A DNA stretch of 64,000 nt from Amorphophallus konjac (lineage: Eukaryota > Streptophyta > Magnoliopsida > Alismatales > Araceae). Each line of letters starts with the position of its first letter. Positions within the stretch are counted from its first letter, which is position 1. The position numbers and the translations under genes were made by a program. Location: the NCBI GenBank assembly GCA_022559845.1, contig CM040128.1, forward strand, positions 218,845,643 to 218,909,642, written 5' to 3'. This document shows, piece by piece, positions 10,636-21,066 of this stretch. The notes under the pieces are model-generated. The model was not told the origin of the DNA. It worked only from the letters and a program-made list of their open reading frames with translations, and searched no databases.

Positions 10636-11359
10636 GACTTGTGGACGTGCTTTTTCCGTTGGATTTTTATTCTTTTATTTCTGTTGTTTATTTATTGGCG
10701 TGCCAGTCACATGTGTGACGATTTCATTGTGCGCTTGATCTGACTTCTAATCAGTCGATTGTGAGTGCTCGTGTCTGGACCAACAGTCTGTCATACCATA
10801 AAGGTTATGATGTTAATTACGTCCTCCCTAAGAAGGACAACCCTTGATTAAACGCCAAAGTAAGAGGAGATCGGCGGCAAAAACCTAAATGAGAGCATGC
10901 TAATTTATCTGCAAGACATTGAGGAGACTGGATAAAGCGAGGGTATATCAGGTGCGGAGCAAATCCGGCAGCATATCCCCATATCTTGGATCATGCCAAG
11001 GAGAGATAGACCCTCATCCACGGGATGCCGGGACGAAGGCCGAAAGAGAAGGGCACTAGGCCCGGGAACACTGTCTGCATTCATAGCACCGGTTGATATC
11101 CCCTTGAAAACCATCGGAGCGTATGTAGTGGCAGAGCTCCCTAGGTTCATAGGGTTACAGAGGAATCCGGATCGGGACCGGATAATGTAGGGGAGGCTAT
11201 TCCCCGTTAATTTATCTCCTGAGGCATACCTCGTGACCTCTGGATATCCCTCAGACAGGTATAGTGGAGTGACCAAGAGTTGGACTGAGGTGGAAATGCA
11301 AATTCTTGGTGCAGGGCTCCGATGGGACCTTCTCGGCACAGTTTCCACATAAAAGGGAG

Positions 11360-11670
11360 GGGTTCTCGGCACGCTAAGAAGAAGATAAAGAAAGCTTCCC
11401 GGCACGAGGTTCCCGGCATGAGGTTCCCGGCGCGCTAAGAAGAAGATGAAGAGAGCTTCCCGGCACGAGGTTCCCGGCGCGCTAAGAAGAAGATGAAGAG
11501 AGCTTCCCGGCATGGCTTTAAAGAGGGTTCTCGGCATGGCTTTAAATAAGGAGAAGGGAGCTCTCGGCATGAGGTTCCCGGCATGGCTTTAAAGAGGGTT
11601 CTCGGCATGGCTTTAAATAAGGAGAAGGGAGCCCTCGGCATGAGGTGAAGGGAGGAGGATGAGGCTCTCG
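11360..11670. repeat. GGTTCCCGGC minisatellite in E1 LTR
   Basis: Interleaved short units: AGCTTCCCGGCACGAGG with GGTTCCCGGCGCGCTAAGAAG (three times), then CGGCATGGCTTTAAAGAGG and CGGCATGGCTTTAAATAAGG as a pair repeated twice. Open frames here (for example 11435-11713) are translations of the repeat. Confidence 0.8.
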
Positions 11671-13727
11671 GCGTGAGGGTTCCCGGCGCGCCGAGGGCCG
11701 CACCGGGAACCATTCCCGGCGCCGAGAAGGGTTGGCGCCGGGAAGGTGCTAGGCCTAAGCGCCGGGAAGACTTATGGGTTTTTTTCGGTGCTCTATTCTA
11801 GGGATTTTTCTCAGGATTCAGACAGTGGCTGGGGGATGGATTCAGGAGGCAAGTAAGGAAAGAACCAGGGGTCTACCAAGTTGACAGCAAGGAATTACGG
11901 ATGAAAGGGGTCCGATAGATCAGAGCCACAGGGCCTTCGAACTCTCAGGAATAGGCTTCATGCCATTCATATTGCCAACCATCCGGGAAATCGAGAGATA
12001 ACAGTCTCTGATCCCTGCAATGGCCCTAGTGGCATGAGAAATTTGGAGAGAACCACGGACTCCGCGACGTTTAAATCATCGATGACATTGAGGGAGAAGG
12101 GGGAGAACAAAGCCCAAAAATCCACAGTGAGGATTGGGGCGTTGTTGGCTCCGTCCCATCCTACACAGGCATGCATATAACGGGAAGCCAGCAGACGATT
12201 AACATGTCGAGCCTGGATGAGTCGAATCTGACAGCATATCCCTTGGGCTTGCAGACATGCCAAGTAGGGATAGGAGACCATCCACGCAGTGGCGGGATGG
12301 AATCCGGGTAAACAACGGGGAATCTTCCCCTTTGAACTCCCTGCTCGGTTGGAGGCTCCATGATATTCACTCTCCCGATGGATAGAGTCAAGCGGGGTGT
12401 GTATCAATCACACTCCCTTGGCCTTCCAGGGTCGGCTCTGTCGGATAGAATTCCGGCAGCGTCTCCCCCTCTTTCGGGTCATGCCAAAGAAAATAGGCCA
12501 TCATCCACGGGTGCCGGGATGATAGCCGAAAAAAGAAGGCCCTAGGCTCCCTGGTGATGTGGGTGTCCCTGTCGATGCTTACTATCCCCTCAGGAACCGT
12601 CAGGGCTTATACAATGGTATGGCCCCTTGGGTTTATGGGGTTACGGATGAATCTGATCTGAGATAACGTAGGGGAGGTTATTCCCAGTTAATTTATTTCC
12701 CAGGGTGTGCACAATGACCTCTGGATATCCCCTGGACGAGCACAATGGAGGTTCTCAGAGCAGCTTATCATGTAGATAAAGGTTCTCGGCGCAAGGGGTT
12801 CCCGGCGCGCTGAGGGCCGCGCCGGGAAGGTTACACGTCGGGAAGGTAGGGGCGCCGGGAAGCCTTCTGGGCTTTTGAGGGTTTCTACGGAGCTCTGTTC
12901 TATGGAATTTTGGGTCCAGATTCCGATTGAAATAGGATTTGGGATGCAAAAGGGGATTGGATCAAGGCCTTTGCTGGGACGGTGCGAGGGAATCACTGGG
13001 AGGCAAAGTTTATGGAGGGATTGAGGTCATCGGCCATTTAAAACTTCCTGCCAAGACATCTTTATTTATTGCCGGTCGTCTGGGAAGATCAAGAGATGAC
13101 TGTCTCTGATCCCCTGGACGAAACTAATGGCATAGAGGAAACAAACCGGAGATGGAGGGGTAACAAAACCCTCGGCACTGGAACCCTTCGGGAACTCTAG
13201 GCCCCAATCATTCATGGGTTAGAATGGGGGACCCAGGAATTTCTCTTTAGGAGCAAAAGCAATGGGGAACGGAGCAGAACGGTCGATGCACACACCCAAA
13301 ACTCACACCTCCAAACAAGCATACATAGAAGCGATGCACAGAGAACAAAGATCGAGTGTATTCGACATTGAAGACAAGGGGAAGACCCTGCTCGTTCATA
13401 GATACATACACATTTGATTACATCACCCACCTGTGTCTGATCATAAGAAACAGAGGGAGCAACGGCATTCCTCTAAGGAAAGAAAGATGAAGAAATACAA
13501 AGATGCACATCGGAGAAATGAAAAAACAAGAAAGAGAAATAGAAGACGGGGGAGGGCGGAGCATTGACTCCTCTCCCTCCCCCTTCAGCAGACCTTCTCC
13601 TTCTTCTCACGATCTCTCAGCAGCCGCCGGTTTCCTGGAGCTGGGTATGGACTCCTCTCTTCCTTTCTTTGGTTTCTTTTGTGGCTATCCTCTCTTCTTT
13701 TTTCTCTTTCTCGAGAGAAAAACGGGC

Positions 13728-13734
13728 TTTTATA
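13728..13734 (-). promoter_or_regulatory. Candidate TATA box of E1 5' LTR
   Basis: The minus strand reads GCTATAAAAGCCCG, a strong TATAAAA match about 475 bp into the LTR from its U3 terminus. It is followed by a purine-rich leader, as is the TATAAAG site in the E2 LTRs. No transcript evidence. Confidence 0.5.
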
Positions 13735-14207
13735 GCACGCCGAGCTCCCGGCGCGCCTCAGGCGGAAGAAGTAGGCTTCCCGGCGCCACTTCCCCATATG
13801 GGCCTTGTTGGGCTCTCGGCGTTGCACAGATGGGTCCGCTTAGAGCTTTTAGTATTTTTTATGCTTCCTCGCTAGTAAGCTTGAGCTGTTAAAGCCGCTT
13901 AATCCGTCCTTTCATTCGTCAGTCCGGACATCAGCTTGGTCGGGGAGGACTTCAGCCGGGTGATAGCTTCAGTGACGAATCTTCCGTAATCCTGGTCTTG
14001 CAGGGACTTCCGGGAACTTTATCTTTCACTCAATCTTCCATTATGTCTCGTTTCAGTGGTTCTCTATTAGAGCCGGCCGTCTCTTCTTTTCTTCTTTTAT
14101 TCCTGGAAACAAGATAGCAAAAATAAGACATTTTATAAAGATATTTTAGGGTTATTATTATTATTTCATCGCTGCTATTATTATTATCTTTATTTTAGGC
14201 GTCAACA

Positions 14208-14973
14208 CCATATCATTTCTATTGTCAAAACCAAGCCCTCCACGAATCCTCTCATAGCCTCTATTATCTATACCCACATGACCATTAAGATCCTCTCCAA
14301 TAAAGATTCTCTCTTCACTAGGGATATTTTGGATCAAACTATCAATAGCCTCCCAAAATTATTTTTTAATGCTCTCTTCTAATCCTACTTGAGGTGCATA
14401 TGCACTAATTATATTCAAAATATCCTCACCTAAGATAAGTTTAATTAACATTAGTCTATCTCCCAATCTATTTACTTCCACAACTCTGTCTTTTAAGTTT
14501 TTATCTATTATTATAGCAACACCATTTCTAGAGTTATTATTACCCGTATACCAAATTTTATATCCATCAATGTCTTTAGCTTTATGTCATTTCCACCTAG
14601 TTTCTTGTAGGCAAGCTATGTTAACCCTCCTGTCCTTCATTAACTTAGCTAATTCTAAAACCATACCCGTTAAAGTTCCTATATTCCAAGTAGCTAGACG
14701 GATCCTATGTTTTTGGACTTGCTTCTTTACCCGTGTGCGTCCAACCCCACACGAGAACCCTTGCCTATTTGACACCGCAATCGGGTGCCATTGCGGCTCG
14801 TCGCTTACGGGGAACGCCCTAGTATTTGATGAGATCAAATAAAATTCTAAAATCCCCCCTTCGATCAATATTAGGTTGCAAACGTGAGGCATTAAGAATG
14901 ACCCACGTGGCCTTCCAGTATTATAGTTTGGGTGAGCTGGCCTTAAGCCTGGGAAGGTTTGTTGTGCTACCAC
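14208..14973 (-). pseudogene. RTE-type LINE endonuclease fragment
   Basis: The minus-strand frame shows the exonuclease-endonuclease-phosphatase fold motifs in order: RLATWNIGTLTG (near 14700), ACLQETRWK, NGVAIIIDK, ISAYAPQVG and GEDLNGHVG. The flanking word VKKQVQKHRIRL is typical of plant RTE-like LINEs annotated as craniofacial development protein 2-like. There are in-frame stops near 14585 (TGA) and 14365 (TAA). The frame is cut at 14208 by the E1 LTR. The reverse transcriptase would lie on the far side of E1, outside the window. The endonuclease nicks target DNA for target-primed reverse transcription in an active copy. Confidence 0.85.
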
Positions 14974-15255
14974 AAGGCCGACCCTGTAAGGGATCAGTGA
15001 CCTAAACTACGGCATGCTTATGCCATGTGTGGGGTGGAGGACTGGTGTAGCTTTGTTGTGCTACCACAAGGACTGCATCACAAATCCATGCGCACCGCAT
15101 AATAATGGGTGTAACCTAACTAGACTTTGTGGTTTGTTGTGCTATCACAAGATCACAAGTGTTCTGGAGGCCGAATACTAGAAATTGTAAGACATTGCAA
15201 TTGGCAAGAGTTGCCTACTCATTAAGTATAGGGTGGTTTGTTGTGCTACCACAAG
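14958..15255. repeat. TTTGTTGTGCTACCACAAG motif cluster 1
   Basis: The 19-base motif occurs at 14958, 15052, 15133 (one mismatch) and 15237. The first three spacings (94 and 81) are repeated in a second cluster at 16854-17046. The cluster lies immediately upstream of the LINE endonuclease frame and overlaps its start, so it may be the LINE 5' leader. I do not recognise the motif. Confidence 0.75.
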
Positions 15256-16080
15256 ACCACTACTGTAATGTTAATGGGATTATAGTCCCCACTAGGAAAC
15301 TGGCGGAGTTTCCCGTCTTTACATAATGGGGGTTATGTAAAGTCGTCAAAAATTAGTGGGAGTTCTAAATTAAAATAAAAGATCATATTTTAATTGAATG
15401 TCTGTAATGTTACATTGAGCATCTCCTTTTGGATTAATAATGTTGAATCACATAAAATGTTGTGGCATATTAGATGTCAACTAGGATCCATTGAATCAAA
15501 ATTTTGTGACTGACTCATGAAGTTGAGAATAGTTCTCGTGACTCAAAATGGAAATAGTCTTGATTTGAATCAATTCTTGATGAGCTATTGTCTGAACCTC
15601 CTTATGTTTGTTAGTTATAGGAGGGCATAGCAACTCTTTGAGAAAGACAATGCTAAGCAATTGTAACTCCTGGCTAAGGCTATGAAGAGAGATAGACTAT
15701 GAGAGACTAGAGCTGGTGCTTCCATTACCATGGGGATGGCTAATGGAAGAAGAAGTGTATGTTGAATCTTGTAGGGAAGGCAAAGTAGAAGCTTGGTGAA
15801 GCTTCAGATACTGATAAGTAGAAGGCACTTAATCAAGATCAAGGGTGTTCTATGGATTGAAAGTGGAGCAAGAGTTGCTGCCATTTCAGTAGAGACTATT
15901 GACCATGAGATGCCTTCAGGAGCTATTTAGAATTGATAAATTTTATTATATTTCTCCCTTTATCAAGAACGTTAATTTCAATTCTATTTTAAACCCTCGT
16001 GGTTTTGATGTTAGCTTTGGAACAATAGTTGTGTAATGTTCTTGAATGGTAAAGAGTTTGCCAGTGGGAGTTTATGTAAT
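15256..16080 (+). other. Decayed copia 5' part, no readable frame
   Basis: AT-rich sequence between the LINE-linked motif cluster and the recognisable copia integrase. Given the plus-strand copia element that follows, it should correspond to gag and protease, but stops are frequent in all frames and I could not identify a knuckle or protease motif. The copia 5' LTR was not found. Confidence 0.4.
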
Positions 16081-16089
16081 ATCTATTCA

Positions 16090-16700
16090 TTCTAAACATT
16101 GGTGCTCCTGAGTTTTGTGTGGTTATGCTTCCAAAAGGGAAGATGATTGATATAGATCAAGCCTATATCTGGCACTGTGGGCTTGGTCATCTTAGTGAAA
16201 AATGTTCACATGTCGTATAAAATGGATGTTCTAATCCATTTGATTGTGAATCGTTTATAACGTGTGAATTATACCTCATGGTTAAGATGACCAATTCTCC
16301 ATTTAGGAGAAATGGAGATAGAGCCATGGAGTTATTTGAACTCATTCATTCTGATGAATGTGGATTTATTTCCACCCAGGCCAGAGGAGGAGTTTCTTAC
16401 TTCACTACTTTCACTAATAATGGTTTCTCTATGCTTAGATATGAGTACTTGAAAAATATATTGAAAAGGGTATTAAAGCTCTTTGATCGGATCGAGGAGG
16501 ACAATACTCGGGTGCATACATCACACTATACCTTAGGAATAATGGTGTATTATCCTAGTGGACACTTCCTTGTTCTCACCTCAATTATGGGGTGTAGAAG
16601 GTCTATAATAAGCTTTGCCGAATTACCCTTGTCTCTCTGGGGAGTCATCCCCTAAAGGCCACTATTTATATGTTGAATGAGGTTCCGTTTAAATCAATGT
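16090..16700 (+). pseudogene. Copia GAG-pre-integrase and integrase remnant
   Basis: In broken plus-strand frames one sees the zinc-finger context around 16160-16290 and then a readable frame (16278-16655). That frame has KMTNSPFRRNGDRAMELFELIHSD (read in part), STQARGGVSYFTTFT and the tail of the catalytic core. This is the classic copia KMTKSPF...LIHTDVCGP...GYSYFITFTDD region. The C-terminal third is not open. It belongs with the RT remnant at 17150-18000 and the LTR at 18772. Confidence 0.75.
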
Positions 16701-16853
16701 CTTCCATACCATATGAGATATGGATAGGGTGAATGATTGACCTTAAGCGTGTTAAGGTTTTGGGCTGTCCCACTAAACGTGTGTTATTAAGAACAATCCA
16801 TGTAGCCCACCATCATAATTATAGACCTATGAATGATCCATATTTCATACGAG

Positions 16854-17046
16854 TTTGTTGTGCTACCACAAGACTCATTTGACTTGAGAGTTAGTCTAAA
16901 TCTATGGCATAATGATGCCTTTAAGAGAGTTAGACAAATGTTGTAGCTTTGTTGTACTACCACAAGGGCTATAACACTAATCTATGTTTTCTGTGTATTG
17001 ATGGACAACTTGACTAAGTCACTTTGATTTGTTGTGCTACCACAAG
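16854..17046. repeat. TTTGTTGTGCTACCACAAG motif cluster 2
   Basis: Copies of the 19-base motif stand at 16854, 16948 (one mismatch) and 17028. The spacings 94 and 80 match cluster 1, and the sequence between copies is distantly similar (CTAAA...TATGGCAT...ATGCC). It sits in the copia element between integrase and RT, in the same orientation as cluster 1. Confidence 0.75.
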
Positions 17047-17149
17047 GTCATGGTGATTTAGGAGATAAATTGGTTCGGATATTGCAAACGTTGCAAGTAT
17101 CTAGAGTTGGTGGAAACAGTGGGAGCGTTGTAGATCTTGAAAGGAGTTC

Positions 17150-18770
17150 TAGAACTACAAAGCATAAGGTCAACTTAGGAACCTATTCAGGTTGACACAC
17201 AAGATGTTCATAGGTCTGGCCGAGTACCTATAGAACTAAGAAGATATGTTGGACATATCTCTGGTTTGAATAATAAGGTACTATAAAATGAGGATAGTGA
17301 TCCCCTGACCTATGAGGAGACAATAAGTGTTATTGACTCTGGAAAAATGGCAAGAAGGCCATAAAATCAAATATGGATTCCATGTACTCCATCCAAGTTA
17401 TGAACCTGGTAAATACACCCGAAGGTATTGTACCCATCGATGCAAGTGGATTTTTGACAAGAAAATTGGAGAAGATGGATAGGTTGATACCTACATGGTA
17501 TGCTTGGTGGTGAAAGAAGTATCGTCAACACCAAGGTGTTGACTATGACGAAATATTCTCGCTAGTTGCCATGTTTGAATCCATTGAGATTTTACTTGCC
17601 ATTGATGTATACCATGGTTATAAGATTTGGCATATGGATGTGAAATGGTGTTCCTCATAAGAAGTCTAAATGAAGTGTATATGTTACAACCAGACAGATA
17701 TCACCTCCATGGGATGACCAAATATGGTATGCTGGCTTCAAAGGTCCATTCATGGACTAAAGAAAAGCTTCCCGCAGCTAAAACATGAGGTTTGATATGG
17801 TGATCAAATCTTATGGCTTCATTAGGAATGAAGAAGAGTCTTGTGTGTTCAAGAGGATAAGTGGGAGTATAGTTACAATTTTGATTCTGTGTGTAGATAA
17901 GAAACTACTCATTGGCAATGAAGTAGTTAAGTTATCTTAGGTTAAGTTACATTGTCTAAGTACTTCTCCATGAAATACTTGGGAGAAGCATCCTTTACAT
18001 TGGAAACTTGGGTCTATGTAGATAGATCAAGGAAGGATGCTTAACTTAACTATGTTATCGTACATAGGTGGTATTGTCAAAGGGTTTGACAAGGAATGAT
18101 AACTAGATAAGTCTCATGTTGATGAGATATGAATTTTACCTCTCTGAGAAGATATTTTTTAACTCTTCTGTGTAGAGGTAACACATGAGTAATATTCATT
18201 ATGTATGCTTTAGGCATAAAGATTTATCATGTGTAATATACTATATACGAGGTCTGGTATATCGAATGCTCTAAGTGTTAAGAGCATGTATCAGATAGAT
18301 CCAGGTGAGCAGCATTGAAATGCTGTGAAATGTATTCTTATATTCTTGAGAAGAATTAAGGATATGTTCCTGGTGAGTGGAGAAGTGTTTCGACGGTTAG
18401 TTGGAAGAGTTCCAAATAGACAATAAATAACGATTCGACATTATGTAGATGAAATAGTTCATCATCATGTAGGGAGTCATCCCTAGTGTCACTGATCAGG
18501 TACCCTTGTTATTCGATAACGAGAGGGTTATAGCTCTTGCTTTGGAACCGTGGTCTCATCAAAAGTCGTCGTACTTGCTGTAATGGTTGCACCTATTTAG
18601 AGATATTATAAATAAAAGGGAGATGCTACCTAGAAAGAGTTTCTTCCAATAATAACATTATAGATCCACTAACTAAGCCGTTGACTCAAGATGTGGTTGA
18701 GGATCACCTAAGGCTGATGGAGATCAAGCGGGAGGTGATTGGCTTTAGTGCAAGTGGGAGAATGAAAGAA
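17150..18770 (+). pseudogene. Copia reverse transcriptase and RNase H remnant
   Basis: Broken plus-strand reading gives SGRVPIELRRYVG, a region like KKIGEDG (17460), YRQHQGVDYDE-like (17520), MDVK near 17640 and CVFKRISGSIV near 17850. Then come LCVDK at the place of the YVDD strand and, near 18380-18700, the RNase H end with an ADxxTKPL-like remnant. Stops and indels are frequent, so it is an old copy. A GTGCAAGTGGGAGA polypurine tract lies at 18748-18762 just before the LTR. Confidence 0.7.
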
Positions 18771-18771
18771 G

Positions 18772-20281
18772 TGTATGCCCTACAAGCCAATCACTTATGA
18801 ATTGATGGCATCACTTCTTATATATTCTCATTCGTATTTATGACAATTTCTTCATTATGTCTTATTTAATTATACATATTACCGCTTGATGTAATGAAGT
18901 CCTTGAACTCTGCCTATGAAGGTTGAATCATAATGAGATTATGATAGTGAGATCAACCTTCTAGATGCATGTGTTCTAAATGTTCCTGGTCATAGGATCT
19001 TTGAGATAGGACATCAAAGAATCCAGATAGACCAGTGCACATGATATCCTCTCATATGATGAGGGTGACTGATCTCACAGTCACTGGTGTGGAGACACTA
19101 AGATATATGTGCAAGTGCCCATTACAAGAATAGGGTTCACTGAACTGATCCGATCAGGAATCTCTGGATGGTAATTATATCTAATTGTCAATCAAGAGAT
19201 TCTTCAGTTGCAGTTACACAGTTGGTCCCTTGACATGAGTCACAAAAGATACCTTGCATGAGGACTTCTGTATTTTGATTCCTGGCAAAGGGACTCTATC
19301 CATAAGTCATGGATGCTTAGGTATTCGGATACAGCGGAATACTTGCGAAGGAAATTGAGTGACAACAGTGGATTATTCACTCTTAGATATAGCATGAGAG
19401 AGAATGCCTTATGAATAGTACTCGGTTAAATCCTTAGCCAAGGTAGATAGTTCAATGGAAAATGAGTTTTCCATTGGGATTTAGAGTACGTTCATTAGGT
19501 CATAGATAAGAAGGGTTTGACAGTATAACCATACCCTTAATTATGACCAAGGGCATTGGATATGAATGGAAAACTATAGCTGTGTGGTAACTGTTGACGT
19601 AAAGGTCCCAGAGTGGTTTTATAAACCTCCTTTATCTTCTGGGGTCACGGAGTGTTACTTGGTGCTTACCGTGACCTGAAAGCCCATCAGAGGAATAATC
19701 ATGAGATGATTATTTATCATAAGATGATTAATTAATTATTTAAGTCATGAAATGATTAAATACTTAATTCCATGTTAATTAATAATGTGAAAGGCTAAGA
19801 AGGAGTTTTTAAGCTTATTGGGCCTAAAACAAGACTGACACTGGGCCTAGAGGGTCACACACATTAGGGTTATGGACGGTGGAAGTATATTCGCAATATT
19901 AGACTTATTAGGGTTTTTGTGAAAGACTGAAAAGTCTATAAATAATTGCGTTAGGAAAAACCCTGGGCCAAGCATCCAGGGTGTCCCGGGCCGTCTCCTT
20001 CTCTCTCCTCCTTGGGAGCCCCCCCTCTCCTCTCTCTTCTTCCTCTCATCTCTAGTGTAGAGATCATGAAGGTGTGGCTGAGGAGTTCGCTCGTGGGGCG
20101 TTGCGACAAGGAGAGTCCACCGTTCGTGCCCGTGTGGATACCGCTAGAGGCCGTTCACTTGCGCGGCTAATTACCGCCACGAGGGATTGTTTCCACTTCG
20201 CTGCGATCTGAGTATCGCAGAGGTAAAATCATATCTCGTAGTTGTAGTTTATCATCGGGAATCACACTAGAGCGATCAACA
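18772..20281 (+). repeat. Copia 3' LTR (plus-strand element)
   Basis: It starts TGTATGCCCTACAAGCC directly after the polypurine tract GTGCAAGTGGGAGA and a short spacer. This is a start familiar from many plant copia LTRs. A plausible end is GATCAACA at 20281. The sequence TTGTTTCCGCTGCG just beyond resembles the usual last bases of such LTRs, so the true end may be as far as about 20350. The matching 5' LTR is not present. Confidence 0.7.
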
Positions 20282-21060
20282 CGGCCGGGTTAAAATTTTA
20301 ATCTCTTGTTTCCGCTGCGTTCTTCGTAATCCCGGCCTAGATCCTTACAATATTCAGGTCCTAGCCTTTCTCGCACCATTCGGCGTGCGTGCATCCAATA
20401 TCCCAGACTCTCAGTAAATACCTCCCAGACAGACGCGACCCCATAGCTGCGGAATGCTCCCGACCCTCCACCCATGGCTTCAGATACATACATGCTCCTC
20501 TTCAGCATAGAACAAAGGTGTTCGGATCCAATCTGATGTAAATAAACACCGACTGCTTGCGGTTGGTGGGGAAAGACGTCCAGTACATGACTCCGCACAA
20601 TCGCCTGCGCACTCCCGCCTGTGGAATCCCCCCTCTCTCCACATGTCGCTCATTTCCCAAACCCACGTGCCGCGTCCTGGTGACGCTCTCTAGTCAAACC
20701 TTGGTTCCATAGGTGATTGTCGAGAAATCGACTGGCACGCCCGCATCCCAGCTTCGTTTCCCCAAAGCCCGAAAACTTCCTGTGCCATCCGACCCCTCTC
20801 AGCTTTCCGTGAAAGGAGAGTGCTTGGTATCGCCTTGAGAGGCCTACGGTCACGAAGGAGGATACCCGAGATACATCAAACTCTCGTATTTTCCTTTCCC
20901 GCCGTGTTCCTTCCCTCAATCCGGTCACCGATTCCCCGACCACACGCAACAATGCCACAATCTGAGGTTTGAGATGTGAAATTGTTTAAGATCTTGTATT
21001 TCCAAAGGTAATGAGTTCGACCCCAAACTGGGATCTTATCATATTACAATCACCCTCACT
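20282..21060. other. Unassigned GC-rich block
   Basis: Moderately GC-rich sequence with two minus-strand open frames of 102 codons each (20598-20290 and 20958-20650). Neither has a motif I recognise. They may be fragments of the same unknown element or gene. Low-copy composition compared with the flanking retroelements is the only hint of a non-LTR origin. Confidence 0.35.
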
Positions 21061-21066
21061 AAATGA

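Larger units (their letters stand above)
1..14207 (-). mobile_element. E1: gag-only (non-autonomous) Tat/Ogre-type Ty3/gypsy retrotransposon, partial
   Basis: The element reads right to left: 5' LTR (10640-14207), primer site, ORF1 plus gag (10577-5503), a long repeat-rich 3' region and part of a 3' LTR that leaves the window at base 1. ORF1 and gag resemble those of E2 (24484-48120), and the primer site and the first 230 bp or so of the LTR are also shared. No protease, reverse transcriptase, RNase H or integrase can be found between 5502 and the left LTR piece, so the element is gag-only by construction or by loss. The right border is firm because an RTE LINE reading frame runs up to base 14208. 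Tat-lineage gypsy elements are known for an ORF upstream of gag and hypervariable 3' regions. Mobilisation in trans by an E2-like partner is inferred. Confidence 0.8.
10640..14207 (-). repeat. E1 5' LTR (3568 bp)
   Basis: It is bounded by TGTGGACG at 10640 (plus strand) and GGCGTCAACA at 14207, next to the primer site on one side and an interrupted LINE frame on the other. The first 230 bp resemble the E2 LTR ends at 24484 and 44955. Inside are a GGTTCCCGGC minisatellite (11360-11670) and a diverged tandem duplication (10991-12477 and 12478 to about 13480). Compared with the left LTR piece, unit A is the matching part. The adjacent candidate target duplication is CCATA (14208-14212); its partner lies outside the window. 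Confidence 0.85.

Noticed and set aside
11967..12407. 146-codon minus-strand frame in the E1 LTR
   Set aside because: Lies wholly in the LTR, the first-copy equivalent at 300-724 is broken, and no domain is visible.
20290..20958. Two 102-codon frames as possible genes
   Set aside because: No motif, no splice or start context and no similarity recognised; reported only as an unassigned block.
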